Below are positions 45,251 to 53,699 of a DNA stretch of 64,000 bases, one piece after another. Within the stretch, counting starts at the first letter, position 1, and each line of letters begins with the position of its first letter. The notes under the pieces are model-generated. The model was given only the letters and a program-made list of their open reading frames with translations. It ran no database searches and had not been told where the DNA came from. Both the position numbers and the translations under genes were made by a program. The DNA is from Bacillota bacterium (GTDB lineage: Bacteria; Bacillota; Sulfobacillia; Sulfobacillales; Sulfobacillaceae): positions 124,001 to 188,000 of the forward strand of contig JAPNUR010000001.1 in the NCBI GenBank assembly GCA_026627385.1, in the 5' to 3' direction.

Positions 45251-46591
45251 ATGCGAGCCAGTTACGACGCTGTCAAACAAGAAGCAGAGCGAGTCTTGGG
45301 CTACATCGAAGCCGACCGGCTAGATCCCGAAACCCAGGAGCGCATTGTAAAAGACTCGTTAGAAAACTTTCCGCTTTACGTGACGGAAGCGATCTTAAAA
45401 AGCCGCAAATCGTACGCAGATGACGTCGGTGTCGCCGAGTGGGAAGATGAAGGAGCGATTTTTCGCGACACCAAGGGCAACGAATACATTGACTGCCTTG
45501 GCGGCTACGGTGTTTACCTCCTAGGCCATCGCCATCCCCGCGTGCTGAAGGCCGTGAAGAGCCAACTCGACCACCAGGCGCTGCACAGCCAAGAGCTCAT
45601 CGATCCGTTGCGGGGCTATCTGTCCAAGTTAGTCGCCATGATTACCCCAGGCGACCTGCAACATTCGTACTTGGTCAATGCCGGCACCGAAGCCAACGAG
45701 ATGGCGCTGAAACTCGCACGGTTGGCAACAGGAAAGACCTGGTTCATTTCCACAGAAAAAGGTTTTCACGGAAAAACCATGGGATCGCTGTCCGCTACGG
45801 GGAAAGGACTGTACCGCAAGCCCTACCTGCCCTTGGTGCCGGGCTTTCAGCACGTGCCTTATGGTAATGCCGACGCCGTCGAGCAAGCCATTTACCAGCT
45901 GATTCAGACCGGTGAAAGCGTTGCCGGGGTCATTGTCGAGCCCATTCAAGGTGAAGGGGGTGTCAATATCCCTCCCGATGACTATTTGCCCCGACTTCGC
46001 GAAATTTGTGACCGCTACGAGTGTTTGCTGATCGTCGACGAGGTGCAAACCGGCATGGGTCGCACCGGCAAGTTGTTTGGCGTCGACCACAGCGGTGTCG
46101 TACCAGACATTATGACGCTGGGCAAAGCATTTGGGGGCGGAGTGGCGCCCATAGCCGCTATGGTCACCAAACACCGGTACTGGGACAAGATGGAGGAAAA
46201 CCCCTTTATCTTGGGGTCCTCCACCTTTGGGGGAAACCCCATGTCTGCCGCTGCCGCCATTGCAGCCATCCACACGGTCGTTGCCGAGGATGTGCCAGGC
46301 ATTGTCGCGACTAAAGGCGCCTATTTCCTCAACGAACTCAAAACGATTCAAAGTCGCCACCAAGACAAAATGGTCGATGTGCGCGGGCGCGGATTTCTCA
46401 TTGGGATGGAATTTCGCGACGACGCCCTTGGGTACGAAGTGGCCAAGGCGTTATTCCGCCGTCGCATTTTAGTTGGGGGTACGCTCAACAATTCCCGGGT
46501 CATTCGCATTGAACCCCCGTATTGCATTAGCGAGGAGCAAATCAACGCGGTGTTAGACGGCGTAAATTCAGCGCTGAAAGAGCTCTCGTAA
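45251..46591 (+). CDS. patA: Putrescine aminotransferase (class III)
   Basis: 446 aa, PLP-dependent class III. The N-terminal stretch and VNAGTEANEMALKLAR, STEKGFHGKTMGSLS, the Asp263 block LLIVDEVQTGMGRTG and the PLP lysine Lys292 in TLGKAFGGGVAP resemble E. coli YgjG/PatA, which converts putrescine to 4-aminobutanal. AGGGGG lies before the ATG. It follows agmatinase and ends in a strong terminator, so the two form one operon. Ornithine aminotransferase-like activity cannot be excluded. Confidence 0.86.
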   Translation: MRASYDAVKQEAERVLGYIEADRLDPETQERIVKDSLENFPLYVTEAILKSRKSYADDVGVAEWEDEGAIFRDTKGNEYIDCLGGYGVYLLGHRHPRVLKAVKSQLDHQALHSQELIDPLRGYLSKLVAMITPGDLQHSYLVNAGTEANEMALKLARLATGKTWFISTEKGFHGKTMGSLSATGKGLYRKPYLPLVPGFQHVPYGNADAVEQAIYQLIQTGESVAGVIVEPIQGEGGVNIPPDDYLPRLREICDRYECLLIVDEVQTGMGRTGKLFGVDHSGVVPDIMTLGKAFGGGVAPIAAMVTKHRYWDKMEENPFILGSSTFGGNPMSAAAAIAAIHTVVAEDVPGIVATKGAYFLNELKTIQSRHQDKMVDVRGRGFLIGMEFRDDALGYEVAKALFRRRILVGGTLNNSRVIRIEPPYCISEEQINAVLDGVNSALKELS

Positions 46592-46596
46592 GACGG

Positions 46597-46623
46597 GCGC
46601 GGGGGCCGTCCCCCGCGCTTTTA
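46597..46623 (+). terminator. Rho-independent terminator after patA
   Basis: GCGCGGGGG/CCCCCGCGC, 9-bp stem with a short loop, then TTTTA. It lies between the aminotransferase and the first permease gene. Confidence 0.82.
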
Positions 46624-46658
46624 TGAGACATTTTTAGACTGAGAAAGGAAGTGGTCTT

Positions 46659-48077
46659 GTGCCGGAAAGTGACGTGCGCTCCCTAGACGCCAACGTACTC
46701 GGTCCTTTCGACGCCATTATCATGGCTATCGCGGGCAGTGCCCCGGCCTACTCAATTGCCGCGTCGACCGCCGTTCTTGTAGGGGCCGTCGGTCTCATGG
46801 GCCCGGCAGCGCTTCTTTGGTGTGGGATTCCTATGTTCGGAATTGCCTGGGCCTTCGCCTATTTAGGGCGCACCCAGGTGAACGCGGGTGCCAGCTACGC
46901 GTGGGTGGCCCGCGCAATTCATCCGTTTTTTGGCTACATTGCCGGATGGGCCCTGTTGGTTTCGGCCACCTTGTTTATGGTAGCCGGCTCGCTTCCTGCC
47001 GGATCTGTCACCTTGGGACTCATCAGCAACCATTTGGCCAACAACACCCTTTGGGTCACCATCGTGGGCGGAATATGGTTTACCTTAATGGCCGTGATGG
47101 TTATGATTGGTATCCGCATTACCGCGCGAGTCCAGTGGATTATGTCATCAATCGAAATTGCCATCCTTCTTGTTTTTGCCGTATTAGCGATCATCCACGC
47201 GGCCATCGGCGGCAAAATTCCCTTTTCTTGGTCCTGGTTCGGCTTTGCCGGCTTTAAAGGGTTATCAGGCTTTGCCGCCGGAGCCTTGGTTGCTGCGTTT
47301 TACTATTGGGGCTGGGATGTCAGTGCCAATCTTAACGAGGAAACCCAAAATGCCTCCCGCACGCCGGGCCAAGGCGGCCTCTGGGGTGTGCTCATCGTCT
47401 TTTTGCTGTTTCAGGTGTTTACTATTGCCACCAATGTCACGTTGCCCGGGAAGGTCATTGAGGCAAACAGCGCGAACGTACTCTCTGTGCTCGGGCAGGC
47501 TATCTGGCCCGGCGTGGGGGGACGCCTGTTGACCTTCGCGGTCATGCTGTCCACCATTGCTACGCTGGAAACGACATTAATTCAGGTGACACGCTCACTT
47601 TTCGCCATGGGCCGCGATCGCACCCTGCCCGTGGGATTTGCTCGCGTTCACCCGGTTTGGCGTACTCCCTGGGTCGCGAGCGTCGTGGTCGGACTCATTT
47701 CCCTAGTGCTCTTTGTGACCTCTAACTTTGTCGGCTCGGTCAGCACCATCATGACGGACGCCATTAACGCCATTGGTTTACAAATTGCCATTTATTACGG
47801 CCTTGCAGGCATCTCCGTGGTGTTAGCGTACCGTCGGCTTTTGTTTCAGAACTTCGCCAATTTCATCTTTGTCGGCCTGTGGCCCTTTATTGGCGCTGTC
47901 TTCATGTTTTGGATTCTCGTCGAGGTAGTGGGTACGCTGTCCGGCACCACGCTATGGGTCGGCTTTGGATCCATGGTTCTCGGCCTCATCCCCCTGGTGA
48001 TCTACTGGGTTCGCGGCAGCGACTATTTCCAACAAAAGCCGTTGGAAACAGTAGGCGAAGCCGTTGATGCCGTCTAG
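46659..48077 (+). CDS. APC-family amino acid/polyamine permease 1
   Basis: 472 aa with about twelve membrane spans. The family start DAIIMAIAGSAPAYSIAAST and the conserved YFYWGWD-like block FYYWGWDVSANLNEETQN (helix 6 region) identify an APC permease. Transport of an amine or amino acid is inferred from the surrounding polyamine genes. Starts at GTG with AAAGGAAG upstream; followed by a clear terminator. It is about 45% alike in visible blocks to the next permease (FYWGFDTITNLGEESKE), suggesting a duplication. Confidence 0.87.
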   Translation: MPESDVRSLDANVLGPFDAIIMAIAGSAPAYSIAASTAVLVGAVGLMGPAALLWCGIPMFGIAWAFAYLGRTQVNAGASYAWVARAIHPFFGYIAGWALLVSATLFMVAGSLPAGSVTLGLISNHLANNTLWVTIVGGIWFTLMAVMVMIGIRITARVQWIMSSIEIAILLVFAVLAIIHAAIGGKIPFSWSWFGFAGFKGLSGFAAGALVAAFYYWGWDVSANLNEETQNASRTPGQGGLWGVLIVFLLFQVFTIATNVTLPGKVIEANSANVLSVLGQAIWPGVGGRLLTFAVMLSTIATLETTLIQVTRSLFAMGRDRTLPVGFARVHPVWRTPWVASVVVGLISLVLFVTSNFVGSVSTIMTDAINAIGLQIAIYYGLAGISVVLAYRRLLFQNFANFIFVGLWPFIGAVFMFWILVEVVGTLSGTTLWVGFGSMVLGLIPLVIYWVRGSDYFQQKPLETVGEAVDAV

Positions 48078-48096
48078 CCCCACGTATCTTTGCCTT

Positions 48097-48127
48097 AGCC
48101 GACTGCTGTGTCTGCAGTCGGCTTTTT
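48097..48127 (+). terminator. Rho-independent terminator after permease 1
   Basis: AGCCGACTGC/GCAGTCGGCT, 10-bp perfect stem followed directly by TTTTT. Confidence 0.88.
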
Positions 48128-48156
48128 ACATGGCGACCAAATTTCAATTTTTGCAT

Positions 48157-48239
48157 TGTGCTTTTCGCACAGAGGATTCTTAGGAATGCAAGAAGAATGT
48201 GTTGGCGAAAAGATGTGACAATACACACAGTCTTTTCGC
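48157..48239 (+). promoter_or_regulatory. Inverted repeats upstream of permease 2
   Basis: Two inverted repeats: TGTGC/GCACA at 48157-48171, and GCGAAAAGA (48205-48213)/TCTTTTCGC (48231-48239) with an inner TGTG/CACA. Both contain a CTTTTCGC core. They end 45 bases before the permease start and could be operators or a leader hairpin. Confidence 0.45.
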
Positions 48240-48283
48240 GGCTTACGCCGCAGCACCGCAATCTCATTCAAGGAGGAGTGTCT

Positions 48284-49741
48284 ATGGCTCACGCGGCCCC
48301 CGAGAGCTCGAGCAAACCGAGACTCATGGCCAACGCGCTAGGTGTTTTTGACAATTCAGTCATTGGCATTGCTTCAACCGCACCCGCCTATTCCATTGCG
48401 ACGGGCATTGGCGGCCTCGTTGCAGCGGTCGGCGTCGCTTCGCCGGCGCTTTTGTTTTATAACTTCTTTCCGATGCTCGGCATTGCGATTGGATTTTACT
48501 TTTTAAACCGCTACTACGGCCCCAATGCGGGCGGTTGTTACACCTGGGTCAGCGCCACCATGAACCGTTACCTGGGGTATATGACGGGATGGGCCATCAT
48601 TGCCGCGGACGTTGTCTTTTTGGTGGCAGGCGCGGTACCGGCTGGTGTTTATACGCTGGACTTCTTCAATCCCGCGTTGGCCAACAATGTGTTGCTAGTT
48701 TCCCTGGTGTCTGCTATCTGGTTTATCCTCATTACCGCTATTGTGACCCGCGGGATTCAAATCACGGCGCGGTTTCAGTGGGTGCTCTTGTTGCTCGAAT
48801 ACCTGGTGGTGTTGGCCTTCAGTGTGCTGGCGTTTGCGCGCGGATTAGCCGAGCACCCTGGGTATCTCATTCGGTGGAGCTGGTTTACCTTTCACGGCAA
48901 CTTCGCGACCTTCGCTGGTGGGGCCACCGTCGCGATCTTCTTCTATTGGGGATTTGACACCATCACCAATCTTGGCGAAGAGTCCAAGGAGGCCCGCACC
49001 AACCCCGGTGTCGCCGGCATTATCAGCACCATCGCGTTGCTGATCATCTTTGTGGTAGCCACCTTAGCCATCCAGTCCATGCTGCCGGTGAGCGTCATTA
49101 ACAAAAACTCGGCTGACGTCCTAGACTACATTGCCTCGCATTTAGCCCCGCGGCCATGGAACTACTTCATGGTCCTCGCCGTGTTATCCTCCACCGTGGC
49201 CACGCTAGAAACGAGCCTCTTACCCACGGCGCGGGTGACTTTTGACATGGCGCGCGATCGCGTCTTTCCCAGCATTTTTGCGGCAGTGCACAAACGCTGG
49301 CTGACCCCCTGGATTGGCACGCTCATTATTGGGGCGGTATGCTTTGGCGGCATCTTTTTGATGAATCTGGTCAGCAGCGTGTCCACGTTTTTAAACGGCG
49401 CCGTCAACAACGTCGGTATCTTGGTTGCCTACTACTATGGCATCACCGCCTGGGCTAGCGCCTGGTATCTCCGGCGCAACCTCAACAACTGGAAGGTGCT
49501 GGTGTTCGGGTTCATCATCCCGTTGCTGTCGGGTGCGTTCCTCTTCCTCATGGGCGTGGAAACCGTCTTACAAGACGGCTTCTCATCCGCTTTGCCCGCG
49601 GTGATTAGCTTTGTCATTGGGATCCCGCTGATGCTGTACTACGCGTGGAAGTCCCGAGAGTTCTTCCGCTTGCCGATTGTCCAGCTCCCGCGCACCAATT
49701 TGAATGAGGTAGCGCCCGATCCGGAGGAATCGGCTGTCTAA
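48284..49741 (+). CDS. APC-family amino acid/polyamine permease 2
   Basis: 485 aa, about twelve membrane spans. GIASTAPAYSIATGIGGL near the N-terminus and FYWGFDTITNLGEESKEARTNPG in the middle are APC landmarks. Start at MAHAAPESSS with AAGGAGGAG upstream; a longer frame from 48158 has no site. Likely co-regulated with the next dehydrogenase gene. A short CTCTCG/CGAGAG hairpin at 49743-49765 lies after its stop. Confidence 0.87.
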   Translation: MAHAAPESSSKPRLMANALGVFDNSVIGIASTAPAYSIATGIGGLVAAVGVASPALLFYNFFPMLGIAIGFYFLNRYYGPNAGGCYTWVSATMNRYLGYMTGWAIIAADVVFLVAGAVPAGVYTLDFFNPALANNVLLVSLVSAIWFILITAIVTRGIQITARFQWVLLLLEYLVVLAFSVLAFARGLAEHPGYLIRWSWFTFHGNFATFAGGATVAIFFYWGFDTITNLGEESKEARTNPGVAGIISTIALLIIFVVATLAIQSMLPVSVINKNSADVLDYIASHLAPRPWNYFMVLAVLSSTVATLETSLLPTARVTFDMARDRVFPSIFAAVHKRWLTPWIGTLIIGAVCFGGIFLMNLVSSVSTFLNGAVNNVGILVAYYYGITAWASAWYLRRNLNNWKVLVFGFIIPLLSGAFLFLMGVETVLQDGFSSALPAVISFVIGIPLMLYYAWKSREFFRLPIVQLPRTNLNEVAPDPEESAV

Positions 49742-49805
49742 TCTCTCGTCGCCGGGCGTCGAGAGGCACGCTCATATTACTGACTACAACAAGGGAAGGG
49801 ATATT

Positions 49806-51044
49806 GTGAATTTGCAACGAGACGGTGTGATGGTATTAGGTGTTGGAGGAGTCGGCGAAGTGGTGGCCAAAGGGTTAGCGCGCTTACCGCACCTGAAATC
49901 CATCGTGTTAGCCGATCGCTCGGCTGAACGCGTCGAAGCCGTCAAACAACGCATTGGCGACCCTCGAATTCGCACGTGCGTCATTGACGCACGAGACACG
50001 GAGGCGCTGGCCCGCGAACTCAAGCAAGATACAGGCATTGTCATTCACGCAGGGATTCCGCGATTCAATCTCCAGGTGATGGAGGCAGCGCTAAGCGCGG
50101 GTTGTCACTATATTGACATGGCCGCCGACGGTCCCGTGGAATTACCAGGGTTGGTCACTATTCAAAAACAAATGACGTATGATGAAGTGTTTCGGTCCAA
50201 GGGTCTGATGGCCCTCCTCGGCATTGGCGTGGATCCCGGCGTGACGAACATCTTGGCCCGTTATGCCAAAGATCACATGGGTTCCATTGACGAAATTGTG
50301 GTGTACGATGGCGATAACAGCGTGGTCAAGGATTACCCATTTGCCATTGCGTTTTCGCCAGATACCAGTATTGAAGAATGCTTGCAGCCGCCGCTGGCGT
50401 ATCGCGACGGGGCCTTTCACCGTGAGACACCCTTGGTCAGCGGCATCGAGGAGTTTACCTTTCCTGACCCGGTGGGCAAGCTGACTGTCCGCAGCGTATC
50501 GCACGAAGAAGTGGGCACGCTGCCCATATACCTCGGCGTTGAGGGGCTGCGCCGCTGCGAATTCAAGTACGCCTTAAGCGACGAATATGTCAACATTCTG
50601 TCCGTCCTGCACACGTTGGGTTTAGATCGCGAAGATCCGGTCATGGTCAATGGCCACCCGGTGGTTCCGCGCAACGTGGTCACAGCCCTGCTTCCGCAAC
50701 CGGCCGACCTCACCAACGCGCTCGAGGGAACATCTTGCGTCGGGACCTGGGTAAAGGGTACTCTGCCAGACGGCACGCCGACAGAGATGTACCTCTACAC
50801 CATGGGCTCACATGCCTATAGCCGCCATGATATGGGAGCCAATGTCACTGTGTGGCAGGCCGGAATCCCTTCAGTCATTGCGGTGGACCTCATGTTTCGT
50901 GGTATGCTGGACGTGGTAGGAACCGTCGTGCCTGAGCAGCTAGATCCGACCCCCTGGGTGCGGGAATTGCCTCGATGGGGCATGGCCTTGTACGCTCGGG
51001 CCACCCACACGACGGAGATCCATCTGTCAAACGCGTTGGCGTAA
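49806..51044 (+). CDS. Saccharopine dehydrogenase-like oxidoreductase
   Basis: 412 aa. N-terminal Rossmann motif MVLGVGGVGEVVAKGLA, then HAGIPRFNLQVMEAALSAGCHYIDMAADG and GIGVDPGVTNILARYAKD, as in saccharopine dehydrogenase/carboxynorspermidine-type enzymes. This superfamily includes saccharopine reductases and carboxy(nor)spermidine dehydrogenases. Here it lies 24 bp before spermidine synthase, so a polyamine-related reaction is plausible but not proven. Starts at GTG, with GGGAAGGG upstream. Confidence 0.8.
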   Translation: MNLQRDGVMVLGVGGVGEVVAKGLARLPHLKSIVLADRSAERVEAVKQRIGDPRIRTCVIDARDTEALARELKQDTGIVIHAGIPRFNLQVMEAALSAGCHYIDMAADGPVELPGLVTIQKQMTYDEVFRSKGLMALLGIGVDPGVTNILARYAKDHMGSIDEIVVYDGDNSVVKDYPFAIAFSPDTSIEECLQPPLAYRDGAFHRETPLVSGIEEFTFPDPVGKLTVRSVSHEEVGTLPIYLGVEGLRRCEFKYALSDEYVNILSVLHTLGLDREDPVMVNGHPVVPRNVVTALLPQPADLTNALEGTSCVGTWVKGTLPDGTPTEMYLYTMGSHAYSRHDMGANVTVWQAGIPSVIAVDLMFRGMLDVVGTVVPEQLDPTPWVRELPRWGMALYARATHTTEIHLSNALA

Positions 51045-51067
51045 TTCGCGCTAAAGGAGTGAGGGGA

Positions 51068-51922
51068 TTGGCACTGTGGTTCGAGGAAAATGCCTCGCCC
51101 GCCCACAGTCTTAAGTGGAAGATTAAGCGGCAGTTATTTTCCGGGCAATCGCGATTTCAGCATGTTCAAGTGCTGGAAACCGAACAATTTGGGCCGTCCT
51201 TGGTCTTAGACGGAATCATGCAAACCACCTCCGGCGATGAGTTCATTTACCACGAAATGTTGGGCTATGTGCCGTTAATGGCGCATCCCGAGCCGCATTC
51301 GGTCCTTATCATTGGAGGCGGCGACGGCGGACTCGCCCGCGACGTGCTCAAATGCCCCCAGGTCAAGCAGGTCACACTGGTTGAAATCGATCCCATGGTG
51401 ATTGAGGCGGCACGCCAGTACCTGCCCACGCATACCGTCGCGCTAGACGATCCGCGGCTCACGCTCGTCGAAGAAGACGGCAACCTGTTTTTGGATCGCG
51501 CGGCCCCTGGCACGTACGACGTAATCCTGGTGGATTCCACCGATCCCGAAGGCACTGGCCCAGGGCTGGTATTATATACCCCGGAATTTCACCAGAAGCT
51601 CTATCGCGCCTTAAAGTCCGACGGGCTTTACGTCCAACAAACCGGGGCTCCGTTTTACAACCCGGAAGTTGTCAGCATGGTGACCCAAGACGTTGCCCAA
51701 AAGTTCGCGATATGCCGCGTTTACTGGTGCACAGTGCCAACCTATCCCGGCGGGCTCTTTACCTTTACCGCCGGCTCCAAGCGCTATGATCCCATGCACC
51801 CGCTACGCGAAGTAGAGTGGTCCACGCGGTGGTACACCAAAAAGGTCCACGAAATGGCTTTTACTTTACCGCCGTATTTGGGTGAGCTGGTGCCAGACGC
51901 TGTCAAGTCAGCACAAGCTTAG
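51068..51922 (+). CDS. speE: Spermidine synthase (polyamine aminopropyltransferase)
   Basis: 284 aa methyltransferase-like fold. QTTSGDEFIYHEMLGYVPL and the SAM-binding LIIGGGDGGLARDVLK are diagnostic; VDSTDPEGTGPGLVLYTPEF holds the catalytic Asp. It transfers aminopropyl from decarboxylated S-adenosylmethionine to putrescine. SpeD (S-adenosylmethionine decarboxylase) is not present in this window. Starts at TTG after AAAGGAGTGAGGGGA; the preceding GTG is too close to the site. Confidence 0.9.
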   Translation: MALWFEENASPAHSLKWKIKRQLFSGQSRFQHVQVLETEQFGPSLVLDGIMQTTSGDEFIYHEMLGYVPLMAHPEPHSVLIIGGGDGGLARDVLKCPQVKQVTLVEIDPMVIEAARQYLPTHTVALDDPRLTLVEEDGNLFLDRAAPGTYDVILVDSTDPEGTGPGLVLYTPEFHQKLYRALKSDGLYVQQTGAPFYNPEVVSMVTQDVAQKFAICRVYWCTVPTYPGGLFTFTAGSKRYDPMHPLREVEWSTRWYTKKVHEMAFTLPPYLGELVPDAVKSAQA

Positions 51923-51931
51923 TCCCAGGAC

Positions 51932-51961
51932 AGCCCCCGGGAGCTCGAGGCCCCGGGGGCT
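51932..51961. terminator. Hairpin between convergent speE and pucR
   Basis: AGCCCCCGGG/CCCGGGGGCT, 10-bp stem with a 10-base loop. It overlaps the stop codon of the leftward regulator gene and lies just after speE. Confidence 0.65.
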
Positions 51962-53396
51962 ATGATAAATTAGCGGGCGTTTGCGTCAGCATCCATCGAT
52001 AGGCCAGGTCCAACTGCGTTAAAAATGGCGCGTCGAGCACGTGGCCTAACAGCGCTTCAATCTGCTCGATGCGGTTCGCCACCGTGTTACGGTGAACTCC
52101 TAACCGCTCCGCGGTCTCTAGCCGTCGCCCCCCGGATTCGACATAAGCTCTCAGCGTTTCATACAACACCGCATCGCGCACCCGACCCCAGGTCGATTTG
52201 ACAAACGCCTGCATCAGTTCCGCAGGCAATTCCGCCACCACGGTCGGAAACAGCGCGTCACCCAAATGATGCAGCGTGCCCGGTTCCAACAATGGCAACA
52301 TTTTGGTCATGGTCTGATAAGTTTGCGGGATGTCCTTGAGCATGAGTGGCCCACTAATCAGCCCGGTGCTGTCGGGAAATCGCTCAAAGTATTGGCGGAG
52401 ACGCTCGGACACAACATTTGCCCGTCCCGGCACCGCCCCTACTAACAACACCAGGCCTTGTGAAGTCACATTAATGAGGCGATCCTCCCAGTCCACCAGC
52501 CGCTTAATTAACTCGCGGGCATCCTCATAGCGCGCTTGCTGATGGGCATCCACGCGCAATAAGTCGGGCAACGATAACAAGATCACGTGGTGGGGCCGTT
52601 CAGCGTGAAAGCCGAAGAGTCGGAGGCGCTCGCGATGCGCCACGTCATCCTGCCATTGTCCTAAGACAATGCGCTCGAGCAAGGTGGACTGAATTTCAAA
52701 TTCCGTTTGCCGCGCAATTTTTTGCTGCAAGAGGTAAACTGCCAGGACCCCCGCCATTTGGCGCGCGATGACCTGTTCCGGCGCGCTTAAGCTGTCGCCC
52801 TGGACTTCCAAACACCACCGCGCCAAATCCGGCGACCCCAGTGGGAAGACGTGCCCTAAACGACGCGTATGCGCATCGATTTCGACTAAGTCGACCGTAC
52901 GCGATAAAATCTCCGAAAATGTGCGCAGGAGATCCTCGACCGACTTCGCGCGAACCGCCGATTCGGTCACGCGAATTTGAATATCCGAGACCTTGGACCA
53001 GGTCACCCGGTTATCCTCGATAATCAGCCGGTGGATGGCCTCAGCCACTGTGACAAAGGGCAGCGAAAACGGCAGCGTAATCACGGGAAAACGGTGCGAA
53101 TGACTGAGATCGCGGGCTTCGTCGGGAATGCGGTCGATGTAACGTCCCGTCGCCACAAAAAGCGCTGCGACACCTTTTTGATCCAGCGCGGGGATAAGCT
53201 CCACCCAATAGTCCGCGGTGTGCGGCTGATTGTGAAACGTCGTCAACACCGCCACATCCCGGGCCGCCCAGGCCGCAATGTCAGGTTCGTCAATGACGTG
53301 GGCAAGACGCACCGGCCGGTAAAGCCCCTCTTCTCCAGCCACCACCTGCGCTGACTGCAACTCCGGCAACGCCAAACAATCGCGGACGGTAATCAT
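51960..53396 (-). CDS. PucR-family transcriptional regulator
   Basis: About 478 aa. The N-terminal PucR domain (MITVRDCLALPELQSAQVVAG) and the central GGDEF-like-related region precede a C-terminal helix-turn-helix (LETAERLGVHRNTVANRIEQIEAL). Members activate genes for purine, amino acid or polyamine use. The start at MITVRDC has GGAGG about 10-11 bases upstream. It is divergent from permease 3 and lies between spermidine synthase and the dehydrogenase operon, so it is the obvious regulator of the island. Confidence 0.87.
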   Translation of the reverse strand: MITVRDCLALPELQSAQVVAGEEGLYRPVRLAHVIDEPDIAAWAARDVAVLTTFHNQPHTADYWVELIPALDQKGVAALFVATGRYIDRIPDEARDLSHSHRFPVITLPFSLPFVTVAEAIHRLIIEDNRVTWSKVSDIQIRVTESAVRAKSVEDLLRTFSEILSRTVDLVEIDAHTRRLGHVFPLGSPDLARWCLEVQGDSLSAPEQVIARQMAGVLAVYLLQQKIARQTEFEIQSTLLERIVLGQWQDDVAHRERLRLFGFHAERPHHVILLSLPDLLRVDAHQQARYEDARELIKRLVDWEDRLINVTSQGLVLLVGAVPGRANVVSERLRQYFERFPDSTGLISGPLMLKDIPQTYQTMTKMLPLLEPGTLHHLGDALFPTVVAELPAELMQAFVKSTWGRVRDAVLYETLRAYVESGGRRLETAERLGVHRNTVANRIEQIEALLGHVLDAPFLTQLDLAYRWMLTQTPANLS

Positions 53397-53496
53397 TCTG
53401 CTGCTCGCCTCCATTATGCACGCCGCCCAATTCATTATCCCCGCATTGGGCTTCGGGATCAATGACAAGGCCTCAATCGCGTGAAAAAATAGAACT

Positions 53497-53535
53497 GACC
53501 GCCTAAATGCACACCTCCGCTAGGCGGAGTCGGTC
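53497..53535. promoter_or_regulatory. Nested inverted repeat between pucR and permease 3
   Basis: TGACCG/CGGTCA encloses CTCCGC-TAG-GCGGAG. Position between the divergent genes makes it a candidate operator of the regulator. Confidence 0.4.
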
Positions 53536-53699
53536 ATGGCGGCTCTTTTGTTCTGTCACTGCAATCAAGGCGAGTTCGCGACCCCCTGGGCGTTCAAGCC
53601 AAATTGCGAGACACGGGAGGCCTGGGCGGTCAGATCGAACCGATGGCTATTACCGCCATGTCCGACGTTGATGGAACACAACCGAAAGGAGGCGCCCGG

